Shown here: positions 34,344 through 43,126 of the stretch, piece by piece
Numbering within the stretch: position 1 is the first letter of the stretch
Layout of the letters: every line of letters starts with the position of its first letter
Assembly (NCBI GenBank): GCA_020636405.1
Contig: JACJXW010000005.1
Span: forward strand, 1,178,001-1,242,000
Length of the DNA: 64,000 nucleotides
From: Lewinellaceae bacterium
Lineage (GTDB): Bacteria > Bacteroidota > Bacteroidia > Chitinophagales > Saprospiraceae
Reading direction: 5' to 3'
Translations under genes and position numbers: made by a program
The notes under the pieces: generated by a model
The model's database searches: none
What the model was told of the DNA's origin: nothing
Seen by the model: only the letters and a program-made list of their open reading frames with translations

Positions 34344-35552
34344 CTACACTTTTGGAAACAACCCCTGCATCAACCCCTTCTTATGCTGCTGCAATTGTTC
34401 TATTTTCTCCGCCTTAGCGGTGATTAACAAATCCAAAGCGGAAAGGCAGGCGGCGATTTTTTGTTGTTCGGCAAGGGAAGGTATAGGCATTTCTAAATCA
34501 AGAATATCGTTTCTTGATAGTCCGGGTATTAAGTTACCTGAAGCAAGATCTTCGAATCGACTTCTTTTAGTTCCTAAAAAGTGATACAAGAACGGACTAG
34601 AACACCCGTTTGCACGAACAGCCATTAGTTGTCTCCCTATGGCTACACAAGGAACAGTTAAATACCAAAGTTCACCTACACCGCTACCTTTAACAGTTAT
34701 AAGAGTATCATTTGCCTCGGCTGTATTAGACGATTTCTTGGTCCACTTCTTGATGTCCGACTCTTTATTTGTAAAATCTGAGGGACCTGTAAAATAAGGG
34801 GTTTCCCCCGTAATTCCATAATCATCAGGAGATAAATGAAGGCCTGAAATTAGCTGAATGCATTTGGATAATTTCTTTATTTGCCAGTTGTCCCGAAACT
34901 CCGGAAACCGATACTTCGGCGCCTTCTCCCCCTCCTGCGGAAACAGGTTTTGCATCAGCCCTTTCTTGTGATCGTTGAGGGCTTGCAGCTTATCGCGGTG
35001 GGCGGCGATGAGGTGGTCTAAGGAAGAAAGGCAGGCGGCGATTTTTTGTTGTTCAGCTTTCCTCTCCGGAAAACGAATTTGGATGTTCTTTAAGTCAGAG
35101 TTGTATAGTCTTTTGATTACGCCACCGTCTGAAGTTTGCCAATTTATAGTGGAATAACAATAGAATAGAAAGCTATTCAATACACTCTTTTCATCATGTC
35201 CTAACCAGACGATATTGGAGTCCTGGAAATAAGCTGGAGCACCATCATAAACCACTAATCTTCCAATAGTACCTGAAGCCGAGATCAGTATATCACCTTT
35301 ATTCGGAAAAGAATACTTATTCTTAAACTCATTGTATAGGTCAACTGAAATGTAGGCATCTGCTTCACGTCCAAACGTTCCTATTTTGTAAAATGGAATT
35401 GCATTTTCGGGATTAGTGGTAGTTTGATCTTTGAATATCCGTTTGCACATTAATGGATCACCAATATCTCCAAGCTTTTTCTCCACCCACTCCCCATCCC
35501 CCTTAAACTCCGGAAAGCGCAATTCAGGTACTATTTTCTTCTCTTTACTCAT
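34344..35552 (-). CDS. hsdS: Type I restriction specificity subunit (HsdS)
   Basis: A 402-residue DNA-recognition subunit with two target-recognition domains, each followed by a conserved coiled-coil spacer (AEQQKIAACLSSLDHLIAAH and LAEQQKIAACLSALDLLITA), the tandem symmetry typical of HsdS. It determines the bipartite target sequence. The start overlaps the stop of hsdR by 8 bp. The two spacers share long identical stretches that could support domain exchange by recombination. Confidence 0.93.
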   Translation of the reverse strand: MSKEKKIVPELRFPEFKGDGEWVEKKLGDIGDPLMCKRIFKDQTTTNPENAIPFYKIGTFGREADAYISVDLYNEFKNKYSFPNKGDILISASGTIGRLVVYDGAPAYFQDSNIVWLGHDEKSVLNSFLFYCYSTINWQTSDGGVIKRLYNSDLKNIQIRFPERKAEQQKIAACLSSLDHLIAAHRDKLQALNDHKKGLMQNLFPQEGEKAPKYRFPEFRDNWQIKKLSKCIQLISGLHLSPDDYGITGETPYFTGPSDFTNKESDIKKWTKKSSNTAEANDTLITVKGSGVGELWYLTVPCVAIGRQLMAVRANGCSSPFLYHFLGTKRSRFEDLASGNLIPGLSRNDILDLEMPIPSLAEQQKIAACLSALDLLITAKAEKIEQLQQHKKGLMQGLFPKV

Positions 35553-38500
35553 AAGCAGCTAATCCAGATATTTCGCGCCCTTCGGCCAGTTTTTTCAATT
35601 GAGGCGCCAGGTCTTTCATCAGGGCGGTTTCTGCCTGGCTTCTTTCTTTCCACCCCAGTTTAAGAGGTTCCAGGAGGTCGGTGAGTTGTTCCCCGTCAAA
35701 GATCATGCGGCTCATTACCTGTTCCACAAAGCTTTTCAGGCCTTCCGTTTGCAGGCCGTGGGCCTTGGCAATGGCAGCCAGTTCTTTGTCGTACTTTTCT
35801 ACTTTAAAGGTTTCAAATTTTTGTTTCAGCTCTTCAGCGCTGTAGCCTTTGGCCCAGTCCAGGCTATTGATGAAATCGGTCAGGTCTTCCTCCTCATCCA
35901 TCAGGTTGGAGTTGGACTTGAGCAGGCTGATCACCTGCGCCTTGGTCATTTTTTGTTTGGCGGGCTTTTTCTGGGTGCTGTCGGCAATCAGGTTCATGAT
36001 GTAGTCGTAGTCGATCACCGCCGATGCGAAGAGGACAAACTCAAAATCCAGCTGCTGGATCTCGTCCGGTGCAGCTTCCCCTTCCCGTTGCTGTATTTCC
36101 CGCAGTTCCTTGGCGGTTTCCAGGTACGAGCTGCGGAACCTCAGCAATGCCTCTTCGGGTAAAATGGCCTCAATGGCGGCTTGCTGCTCTTCATCCAGGT
36201 CGGTGTATTGGTCCAGCTGGGTTTTCAGCCGCTGCACCTCCTTGAAGTTTTTCACAAAGGCAATCTTGGCAGCATCGCCTCTGAGGTTGTACACTTCTTC
36301 CGGTTCGTTGACTAGATTGTGTTGCTGCATGAAATCGCCCAAAGCGGCTACCGCGTCTTTGTATTTATCGATCACCACCGGCGCGGGATCTACCATCCAA
36401 ATCTCTCTGGCTTTGGCGGCGTCTTCGCCGGAGAAGAGCGTAATGGCTTCGTTTACGGCCTCTTGCTGCGAACGGAAATCCAGAATGTTGCCGTACGGTT
36501 TGGTATCGTTCAATACGCGGTTGGTGCGGGAAAACGCCTGTATCAGCCCGTGGTATTTCAGGTTTTTGTCCACATACAGCGTATTGAGGTATTTGGAATC
36601 AAAGCCAGTGAGCAGCATATCGACCACAATGCACAGGTCGATCTTGTTTTGGTGCGGGTAGTCCTTGTTGCTGTATTTCTGGTCTTTGATGCGCTGCTGT
36701 ACATCCTGGTAGTACAGGTCAAAATCGTTGAAGGAATGATTTGTGCCGAATTGCTGGTTGTAATCGGCAATAATCTCCATCAGGGCCTCTTTCTTTTCTT
36801 CCGGGTTTTGCCTGTTGTCCTCCTTCTCCTGCGCCAGGTCTTCCTGCAGTTGTTTGATGTCCGCCGCATTTTTCTGGCTTTGTTTGTCGCCCTCTTTGGC
36901 GATCAGCTGGGCAGGCGGAGAAAACACACAGGCGATATGGATCGGGGCGTAATCAGGGCCTTCCTCTTGCCCTTCGGCATTGCGCAGGGCGAGCCTTTTC
37001 TGTTGCGCCTTTTTGAACAGGCGATAGTATTCAATGGCGTCGTTGATGGAGGCGGTGGCCAACAGGGCATTGAATTTGCGCTGGTTGGTGGCGGCATCGT
37101 GCTTGTCAAGGATCGCTTCCACCACGGCTTGTTGCGCAATGGTTTCTCCCGGCTTGGGGGTATGTTCTCCTTTTCCTTTGTAGTAATCGATGTGAAACCG
37201 CAGTACATTTTTGTCGTCTATGGCATGGGTGATGGTGTAGTCGTGCAATGGTTTTTCAAAAACGGATTTCGTGGTTTTGTAGGTTTCGTACTGGCCTTCC
37301 CTGATCTTTTGCGTCGCGTTTTCATCGAAAATAGGGGTGCCTGTGAAGCCAAAGAGCTGAGCGTTGGGAAAGAACTCCTTTATGGCTTTGTGGTTTTCTC
37401 CGAACTGTGAGCGGTGGCACTCGTCAAAAATGAAAACCACTCTTTGTTGGCTCAATGGCTCCAACCGCTCTTTGTAGTTTTTCCTGTAAGTACCATCCAA
37501 TGCTAACCCCAGTTTTTGAATGGTCGTGACAATTACCTTGTCGGCATAATCAGTGGAGAGCAGGCGCCTGACCAGGGTTTCCGTATTGGTGTTTTCTTCC
37601 ACGCTGCCTTCCTGGAATTTATTAAACTCCTCCCGGGTTTGCCGGTCCAGGTCTTTGCGGTCCACCACAAACAAACACTTTTCAATTTCACGATTATCTT
37701 TCAGCAGGGTAGAAGCTTTGAAGGAAGTCAGCGTTTTGCCGCTTCCCGTAGTGTGCCAGATATAGCCGTTCCCTCTGTTATCGCGGATGCAATCCACAAT
37801 GGCCTTTACCGCATAGATCTGATACGGCCGCATCACGAGCAATTTCTGCTCGCTTTCCACCAGCACCATATATTTGCTGATCATCTCCCCCAGCTTGCAC
37901 TTGGCCAGGAAGTGTTCGGTGAATCGCTCTAACCGGTTTATCTTCTGATTGTCTACGTCCGCCAATTCATAGACCGGCAGGAATTGTTCATCCGCATTGA
38001 ATTGAAAGTGTTGGTGCTTATTGTTGGCAAAGTAGATGGTTCTTGAACCGTTGCTGACAATGAACAGCTGCATGTAGCACATCAGGGTGTTGGTATAGCC
38101 ATTGCCCGGATCGTTCTTATAATCCACGATCTGTTGCATGGCCTTGCGGTGGGAGACATCGAGCCTTTTCAGCTCGATCTGCACCACCGGCAAACCATTG
38201 AGCAGCAGGATGACATCATACCGCTGGTGGCTGTTTTCCGTATTGATGCGCAGCTGGCTGACGACTTCAAATTCGTTCCTGCACCAGTCTCTGATGTTTA
38301 CCAGGGTGTAATGCAGCGGCGTGCCGTCTTCCCGCTGGAAGTATTGTCTTTCCCGCAGCATTTTAGAGGCCGCGAAGACATCCGGTTCAATAATCTCTTC
38401 CCGCAGGCGCAAAAACTCATTTTCTGACAACCGCACCCGGTTGAGGGCTTCAAATTTGGCTTTGAAGTTCTGCTCAAGGGTTTGCCGGTCGACAATATCC

Positions 38501-38571
38501 GGCCGATGCGTATATTTCAGCTCCGTGAGCTGCTTGATGAGGTTTTCTTCTATTTGGTGTTCCTTGGTCAT
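35545..38571 (-). CDS. hsdR: Type I restriction endonuclease/translocase subunit (HsdR)
   Basis: A 1008-residue ATP-dependent motor and nuclease. The N-terminal PD-(D/E)XK nuclease has Asp119 and Glu133-x-Lys135 (QIELKR). Superfamily 2 helicase motifs follow: Walker A TTGSGKT at 274-280, DECH at 383-386, then TGTPI and a helicase C domain (LLTGFDSKYLNTLYVDK, QAFSRTNRV). It cleaves foreign DNA after translocation. First gene of the operon; a MITE-like element ends 19 bp before the start codon. Confidence 0.95.
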   Translation of the reverse strand: MTKEHQIEENLIKQLTELKYTHRPDIVDRQTLEQNFKAKFEALNRVRLSENEFLRLREEIIEPDVFAASKMLRERQYFQREDGTPLHYTLVNIRDWCRNEFEVVSQLRINTENSHQRYDVILLLNGLPVVQIELKRLDVSHRKAMQQIVDYKNDPGNGYTNTLMCYMQLFIVSNGSRTIYFANNKHQHFQFNADEQFLPVYELADVDNQKINRLERFTEHFLAKCKLGEMISKYMVLVESEQKLLVMRPYQIYAVKAIVDCIRDNRGNGYIWHTTGSGKTLTSFKASTLLKDNREIEKCLFVVDRKDLDRQTREEFNKFQEGSVEENTNTETLVRRLLSTDYADKVIVTTIQKLGLALDGTYRKNYKERLEPLSQQRVVFIFDECHRSQFGENHKAIKEFFPNAQLFGFTGTPIFDENATQKIREGQYETYKTTKSVFEKPLHDYTITHAIDDKNVLRFHIDYYKGKGEHTPKPGETIAQQAVVEAILDKHDAATNQRKFNALLATASINDAIEYYRLFKKAQQKRLALRNAEGQEEGPDYAPIHIACVFSPPAQLIAKEGDKQSQKNAADIKQLQEDLAQEKEDNRQNPEEKKEALMEIIADYNQQFGTNHSFNDFDLYYQDVQQRIKDQKYSNKDYPHQNKIDLCIVVDMLLTGFDSKYLNTLYVDKNLKYHGLIQAFSRTNRVLNDTKPYGNILDFRSQQEAVNEAITLFSGEDAAKAREIWMVDPAPVVIDKYKDAVAALGDFMQQHNLVNEPEEVYNLRGDAAKIAFVKNFKEVQRLKTQLDQYTDLDEEQQAAIEAILPEEALLRFRSSYLETAKELREIQQREGEAAPDEIQQLDFEFVLFASAVIDYDYIMNLIADSTQKKPAKQKMTKAQVISLLKSNSNLMDEEEDLTDFINSLDWAKGYSAEELKQKFETFKVEKYDKELAAIAKAHGLQTEGLKSFVEQVMSRMIFDGEQLTDLLEPLKLGWKERSQAETALMKDLAPQLKKLAEGREISGLAAYE

Positions 38572-38590
38572 TCCGGTCTTCGTTCAATAA

Positions 38591-38785
38591 GAGCATGTTT
38601 GGAGGTAGTCCCCGACACTGCGTGTATGGGGCAGGCTATTTTGGCTGCAAAACCCAGCTTTTGGAACCTCACTTTGCCATTTTTCCGCCCCGTAGCGCTG
38701 CTATGGGACGGAAAAATGCCTTCGTGAGAACCCATCCCGATAGCTATCGGGATTCGCTTCAAAAGCACCACCTCCAAACATACTC
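38591..38785. mobile_element. MITE-like element sharing ends with the IS5-type element
   Basis: The ends GAGCATGTTTGGAGG / CCTCCAAACATACTC match the terminal repeats of the IS at 40484-41353, and TAA is duplicated on both flanks (38588-38590 and 38786-38788). The interior has arms ATTTTTCCG / CGGAAAAAT around GTAGCGCTGCTATGG. 195 bp, non-coding: a likely non-autonomous relative of that IS. Confidence 0.75.
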
Positions 38786-38968
38786 TAACGGGGCCTGGGA
38801 TTTTTGCAATTTCCCTTCGGGATCTCTTTCATCCGGTTGATCTTTAAACCCATTTCATTTGGCTGTAAGATATGAAATGTTCGCTGGATTGTGGTGGAAA
38901 TGTTTGTTGTATTCTGGGGGGGGAAGGCGATGGATGTGAGGGTGTGGTTTGGTTTTTGCTGTCGCTCC

Positions 38969-39013
38969 TTGGCTCCGGTTTTCCCGCAATCCTGCGGGAC
39001 AGGCTGTACAAAA
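38969..39013. repeat. Spacer repeat block E (3' of the gene ending at 39073)
   Basis: A hairpin with arms GGTTTT / AAAACC and CCCGCA / TGCGGG around ATCC. The block GGCTCCGGTTTTCCCGCA ... GGGACAGGCTGTAC is similar to GGTTCCGCTTTCCCTGCA ... GGGATGGGCTGTTC downstream of the gene ending at 41947. Confidence 0.5.
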
Positions 39014-39072
39014 CCAAAGCGGAAAGTCTTGGCTTGCAGCCGACTTTCGCGCTTAGTTATTAGCTGCCGTAA

Positions 39073-40329
39073 TTATATTGAATTAGCAAAATCATCAGGA
39101 CTCATCAAATGGATTTTGTAGTCATCTATATCATTACTACACTTATTTTTGGCAACATTGTAGATGCTTCGATCTGTAATGTTTGATATAACTATATACT
39201 CCAAGCTCCGATACCTCTCATTCACTTTGACAAGCTTATCCTTAGTTTTCTTCACCTGAGTTACTGCTTCTAATAAATTGGAAATTAGAGCATCATCACT
39301 TTTATCAGTCCGAAACATCTTCGCCTCAATAAGTGTGGTAACAATCTCTCCTTTCATTATAACGAAATCAATCTCATTCTCATCTTCAAGGTTTTTATTC
39401 TTCTCATATTTGACCTTGTGCTGGTCTAATAAATAAGATATTGCATTAACAAGTATACCATCCTTGTCAACGATATGGTCATAAAGCCCTCTATGTATCT
39501 GGTATGGCACCATGTAATAAACTTCCTGACCACAATTCGGACACAAAAAATGTAGTTTACTAGGTGTTATATCACAAGTGAAATAACCAGAAAAGGTCTT
39601 TGGAAGGCAGTTCGTACATTCTATATAAGACTTAAAATAACCTCCTGAAAGAACTCCAATTTCATAGAGATTTTCAAATATTTCAATCCTTTCTTGATAA
39701 TCTTCATGGTCGAACAACCTATCAGTCACTTGTTTATTGGCATTTATTAGGCTCTCTTTGAGGATAGAATTATAGACATCACTTATATCATCAATAGAAC
39801 CCAATAGATCTGCTACTTCCTCTTTTTTGAAAAATTTTGACATTTCGCGAATAAATTCCCCCTCTGCATATCTACCCAAAGACTGAAAGTTCATTACTTC
39901 CTCTGGAATAATTTTGTATTTATGAAGGAAACTTATTAATTCTGATTCATTACTTAGACATTCTAAAAGCTCTATAATTAACCCTATTACACCTAGTTCC
40001 GGATGTTCTTCTTTAACGAGAGCTTTGGTTTGTCCATACCTCTTATCAAGATATTCCTGAGTTCTTTCTGTACTCAAATACCTCTCCTCAGATGCTTTCA
40101 GCTTATGGAGAAGCTCAACAAAAAAGCTCTCAGATCGGGATGATATCTTTAATTCTGACTTTCTCTGATTCTTGGAATTTGTGATTACTATTCTAGGAAG
40201 ATAGTAATCTGTTATTTTTATATCGATCGTATTCTTCTCAAGCAGTATTTCCCTATGAAGAAGAAAGATATTCTGACAAATCTTACTGTTCCAAAAGAGA
40301 TGATAAAACTTCTTTAATGCAATTTCCAT
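39073..40329 (-). CDS. PD-(D/E)XK-like nuclease with zinc ribbon (unknown family, defence-like)
   Basis: A 418-residue AT-rich gene. Near residues 238-270 two CxxC pairs (CTNC, CPNC) form a zinc ribbon. The C-terminal 100 residues read ENEIDFVIMKGEIVTTLIEAK, giving Asp321, Glu335 and Lys337 of a PD-(D/E)XK nuclease core, as in Mrr- or DUF4143-type nucleases. The N-terminal 230 residues are helical, with no recognised domain. Context: directly next to the restriction operon and an IS element, and much lower GC than the backbone. Possibly a stand-alone restriction-type defence protein; activity is inferred, not shown. Confidence 0.7.
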   Translation of the reverse strand: MEIALKKFYHLFWNSKICQNIFLLHREILLEKNTIDIKITDYYLPRIVITNSKNQRKSELKISSRSESFFVELLHKLKASEERYLSTERTQEYLDKRYGQTKALVKEEHPELGVIGLIIELLECLSNESELISFLHKYKIIPEEVMNFQSLGRYAEGEFIREMSKFFKKEEVADLLGSIDDISDVYNSILKESLINANKQVTDRLFDHEDYQERIEIFENLYEIGVLSGGYFKSYIECTNCLPKTFSGYFTCDITPSKLHFLCPNCGQEVYYMVPYQIHRGLYDHIVDKDGILVNAISYLLDQHKVKYEKNKNLEDENEIDFVIMKGEIVTTLIEAKMFRTDKSDDALISNLLEAVTQVKKTKDKLVKVNERYRSLEYIVISNITDRSIYNVAKNKCSNDIDDYKIHLMSPDDFANSI

Positions 40330-40483
40330 ATCTGTTTTTCAGGGTTTTGAATTTTTGAATTTATCATGGCACCTAACTCAAAGGAATGTCTGCGCCCCCA
40401 CCCCGAACGCCAAGCCCCCAAACCAACCAGCGCAGACATTTCAGTTGGACTAAACCAGCCTGCCCCGCTACCCGGTTGTCTTA

Positions 40484-41353
40484 GAGCATGTTTGGAGCAC
40501 AAATTTTGCGATCACCGCATTCTGGATAAAATAATTTGGCTATTTGCTAGCAGAACCCAGGCAGCAGAACTTTCTACTGTTTTTTCGTAATCCTTGGATA
40601 GCCGGCGGAAAAAATTGAACCATCCAAATGTCCTTTCTACAACCCAACGAATCTTAACAGGGACGAACCCTTTTTCACTTGGCGGCCGCGAAGATATTTC
40701 TACCTCAGCCTCCAGAAGCTCATTTATTAATTGTTCAAAACTTCCTTTGTAACTGCCATCAGCGAATACCTTTTCTACTCTTTGCAGCAGTGCTTTGATT
40801 TTGCCAAATACTTTTATTCCTACTGTACCATCATGTGTATTAGCTGCCGTAATAATGACCCCAAGAACCAAGCCTATCGTGTCTGTGATGATGTGCCTTT
40901 TGCGGCCTTTTATCTTTTTACCCCCATCAAACCCTACATCCAAACTAATGAAGGAACCAATCTTAACACTCTGGCTATCAGTGCATACTGCCGATGGAAT
41001 ATCCTCTCTGTCTAAGCTGTAGCGCTCCATTTCATTCAAGAGTTGGTTCATCTTTTCGAAACGGCCATCCATTTTCCACTTTCTAAAATGGTGGTATACC
41101 GCAGGCCAGGGAGGATATTTACTTTCCAGGTTCCGCCATTGCGATCCGGTTCGTAAGATCCATAATATGGCATCTATGACTGTTCTTAAACTATGATCGC
41201 ATATTTCTTGCTCGGGAAACAAATGTTCTATAACTTCCCATTGGAAGTCGGTCAATTCCTCGAATTGTTTTACCATAACTTGAGGTTTGTGGTGAACTCT
41301 CAAGTTACGGACTGACTTCCATTTTTGTCCTGTTTACACCTCCAAACAAGCTC
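40484..41353 (-). mobile_element. Complete IS5-family insertion sequence (870 bp)
   Basis: Terminal inverted repeats GAGCATGTTTGGAG (left) and CTCCAAACAAGCTC (right, one mismatch) flank one full-length transposase gene. The target triplet TTA is duplicated (40481-40483 and 41354-41356), the TNA type of IS5 subgroups. Intact ends and an intact reading frame suggest the copy is recent. Confidence 0.88.
40512..41276 (-). CDS. IS5-family DDE transposase
   Basis: A 254-residue transposase; the longer frame to 41303 adds nine residues. An N-terminal helical domain (FQWEVIEHLFPE ... LRTGSQWRNLESKYPPW) is followed by a DDE catalytic core with Asp in TDSQSVK, Asp in ADGSYKG and Glu in VERTFGWF. Full-length for the family, with no frameshift. 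It lies within matching terminal repeats and probably also mobilises the related 195-bp element before hsdR. Confidence 0.92.
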   Translation of the reverse strand: MVKQFEELTDFQWEVIEHLFPEQEICDHSLRTVIDAILWILRTGSQWRNLESKYPPWPAVYHHFRKWKMDGRFEKMNQLLNEMERYSLDREDIPSAVCTDSQSVKIGSFISLDVGFDGGKKIKGRKRHIITDTIGLVLGVIITAANTHDGTVGIKVFGKIKALLQRVEKVFADGSYKGSFEQLINELLEAEVEISSRPPSEKGFVPVKIRWVVERTFGWFNFFRRLSKDYEKTVESSAAWVLLANSQIILSRMR

Positions 41354-41946
41354 TTAGGGGAAACGCGCCTGCTTTCCTCCGGATTAAAAGTGCTTGTAAA
41401 ATATGCTTTTTTCCCTACCCTGTCAAAATTTTGACCTCTTGGGTTGCTTCCAAAAACCAGGCGGCTCCATTTTACAGCCCGGCCCCAATCAGTGTGCTTG
41501 AGGGGAGGCTGGAGTACCGGTCGGGGCGCGCTGTGGCCGGATGGTTACCATCCAATCCAAACGATGGAGGCAAATAAAAGCCCCCCTGCCCACCTCAGGC
41601 CTCTGGTGTAGGACTGACCCCACATGGCAGCAAGGTCCTGCCATGGCTTGGCTTTGTCCGGCCGCAGGAATTTAGGCCTGAAAAACGGCTTTTGCCCTCG
41701 TATCTCCCGGATTTCTCTGTATTCAAAGAACTTTTTCAGCACTCTCTTTTTACTCCTCGCACCGACGCCGGGGCTGGTAAGCTCCTAATCTTAAAATTGA
41801 AACCCCACAAGGGAGGCGCTGGTTACTCTTGGTTCCGCTTTCCCTGCAAAACGTCGGGATGGGCTGTTCAATCCCGCACATTCGGTGCGGGACTGAAATA
41901 GCCAGTTGCATCAGGCTATTCATCCTTTATTATTTCACACCGTTTT
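41354..41946. other. 593-bp GC-rich non-coding spacer
   Basis: No convincing gene. The right part (41828-41937) carries the spacer blocks similar to those at 38969 and 43986. The left part (41357-41820) is GC-rich without recognised features, unlike the AT-rich genes around it. Confidence 0.55.
41828..41937. repeat. Spacer repeat block A (3' of the gene ending at 41947)
   Basis: Left half resembles block E at 38969 (GGGATGGGCTGTTCAATCCC). Right half resembles block B at 43986 (CAATCCCGC ... GGGACTGAAA ... AGTTGCATCAGG ... CCTTTATTATT). It includes the hairpin CCCGCACATTCGGTGCGGG. It begins 10 bp after the gene's stop. Confidence 0.55.
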
Positions 41947-42792
41947 TTACCTTACCTCAATTACTTCGACTTTTAATTGGTTCGCTATCGGTATTAGCTC
42001 GTTGGGGATCTCACCTTCCAATGCTAAAACACATCTGTATTCTGGTTCTAAACCTTCAATTATTTGTTCAGCTTTCAAAAGAGATTGATATTTGATCACT
42101 TGAAAAATTCCTCTTAGAACATCTTCTGGACTTGATTTTTTTGATTTCACTTCAATACCAATCCAATTAAATTTGCCTTTGAATAGAACATCAATCTTAT
42201 CTTTTGACAAAAATTCATATTCTGTATATCTTTCAATGATTTTGGGCTTGATTTTTACTAATTCCGGATTATTGAAAATCCTTTCTTTAAATGCTTTATG
42301 CTCTGCCCCTTCTCCGCCTGAACCTTGATATTTTTTCTTTCTTAATTTTCGGACAATTTTCTTTGTTTTTGGTTCAATCCATTCAACTGGGTTTAAATCT
42401 AACTCTTCTAATACTTCTTCCCAATGTGGATAGATAAAAATCTCACTTAAGACCATATTGATTATTTCTTCCCTCTTTGACTTGCTGGCTTTTTGATATT
42501 CATCTATATTGGATAAAAACCCAACGAAGCCTTCTCCAGGTAATCCGCTATTTTTATTAATCACTATACATTGGATTGGCGGTATTTCTTCTTCCCAATC
42601 ATCAGCAATTGTATTTATTGATTCACCAATCGCACCAAGAACATAATTTAAATTTCTTGGATTTGGAATTCCAATCTCTTTTGCTAAATCCGAATAGTAA
42701 ATTTTTTGCCCAATTTGTGCTTGCCTTACTAAAATTGGAAACACTTTTCTTGCTCTTTGAATGTAAAGTTTATCTGATTTCAGGTATTGCAT
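41947..42792 (-). CDS. PD-(D/E)XK-like protein of unknown family
   Basis: A 281-residue AT-rich gene starting MQYLKSDKLY at 42792; the frame runs to 42894 without a plausible start. The N-terminal 65 residues (YYSDLAKEIGIPNPRNLNYVLGAI) look like a winged-helix or methyltransferase-associated DNA-binding unit. Residues 160-220 contain a nuclease-like core: Glu164 (GAEH), Asp201 (KIDVLFKG), Glu214-x-Lys216 (IEVKS). This order fits a PD-(D/E)XK restriction-like enzyme. It is followed by a GC-rich spacer block shared with two other genes of the island. Defence function is inferred from fold and place. Confidence 0.65.
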   Translation of the reverse strand: MQYLKSDKLYIQRARKVFPILVRQAQIGQKIYYSDLAKEIGIPNPRNLNYVLGAIGESINTIADDWEEEIPPIQCIVINKNSGLPGEGFVGFLSNIDEYQKASKSKREEIINMVLSEIFIYPHWEEVLEELDLNPVEWIEPKTKKIVRKLRKKKYQGSGGEGAEHKAFKERIFNNPELVKIKPKIIERYTEYEFLSKDKIDVLFKGKFNWIGIEVKSKKSSPEDVLRGIFQVIKYQSLLKAEQIIEGLEPEYRCVLALEGEIPNELIPIANQLKVEVIEVR

Positions 42793-43126
42793 TTCTTTTT
42801 TCTTAATGGTGTGGAACGGCAGACTGTGAAAAAACCGACCACCCAATTTACAAAAAATCCCTTCACGCCGCCCTCCCGACCCAAAGTGCGCCATGCCGCC
42901 AGTTGCTGTCAGCTTTACAGAGACCCCACCCTCCAGTTGAGCCGAAAACGAAAAATGCCAAAAATCGGAACAAAAACACAGCTCAGCTACACGCTATACA
43001 GCCCTTCTATAGGAATCGCTCACTCAATCTTACTCAACCGGTCTGCACCCTTAAAGAACAGGCTTCACTCAATCCCCATAATGCCTCGGTGTTCGCGAGG
43101 AAGGGCTGTTTAGTGCAGCACCAACG
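42793..43126. other. 334-bp spacer
   Basis: No gene. It contains the 45-bp repeat block C at 43050-43094, similar to 45650-45694, and the upstream region of the gene starting at 42792. Confidence 0.55.
43050..43094. repeat. Spacer repeat block C
   Basis: About 45 bp beginning CTTAAAGAACAGGCTTCA and ending CATAATGCCT-x-GGTGTTC, nearly identical to 45650-45694. It folds as GAACA...TGTTC around GGCATT...AATG. It lies 33 bp after the stop of the HEPN-like gene (43127). Confidence 0.6.

Larger units (their letters stand above)
38572..39072. other. 501-bp non-coding region
   Basis: Contains the MITE-like element 38591-38785 and, at 38969-39013, a spacer block that resembles the block at 41828-41880. 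Between them (38790-38960) nothing recognisable is seen. Promoters of hsdR should lie here. Confidence 0.6.

Noticed and set aside
41545..41742. A 65-residue frame in the spacer after the IS
   Set aside because: A basic, Trp-rich chance frame in GC-rich DNA; no homologous pattern.
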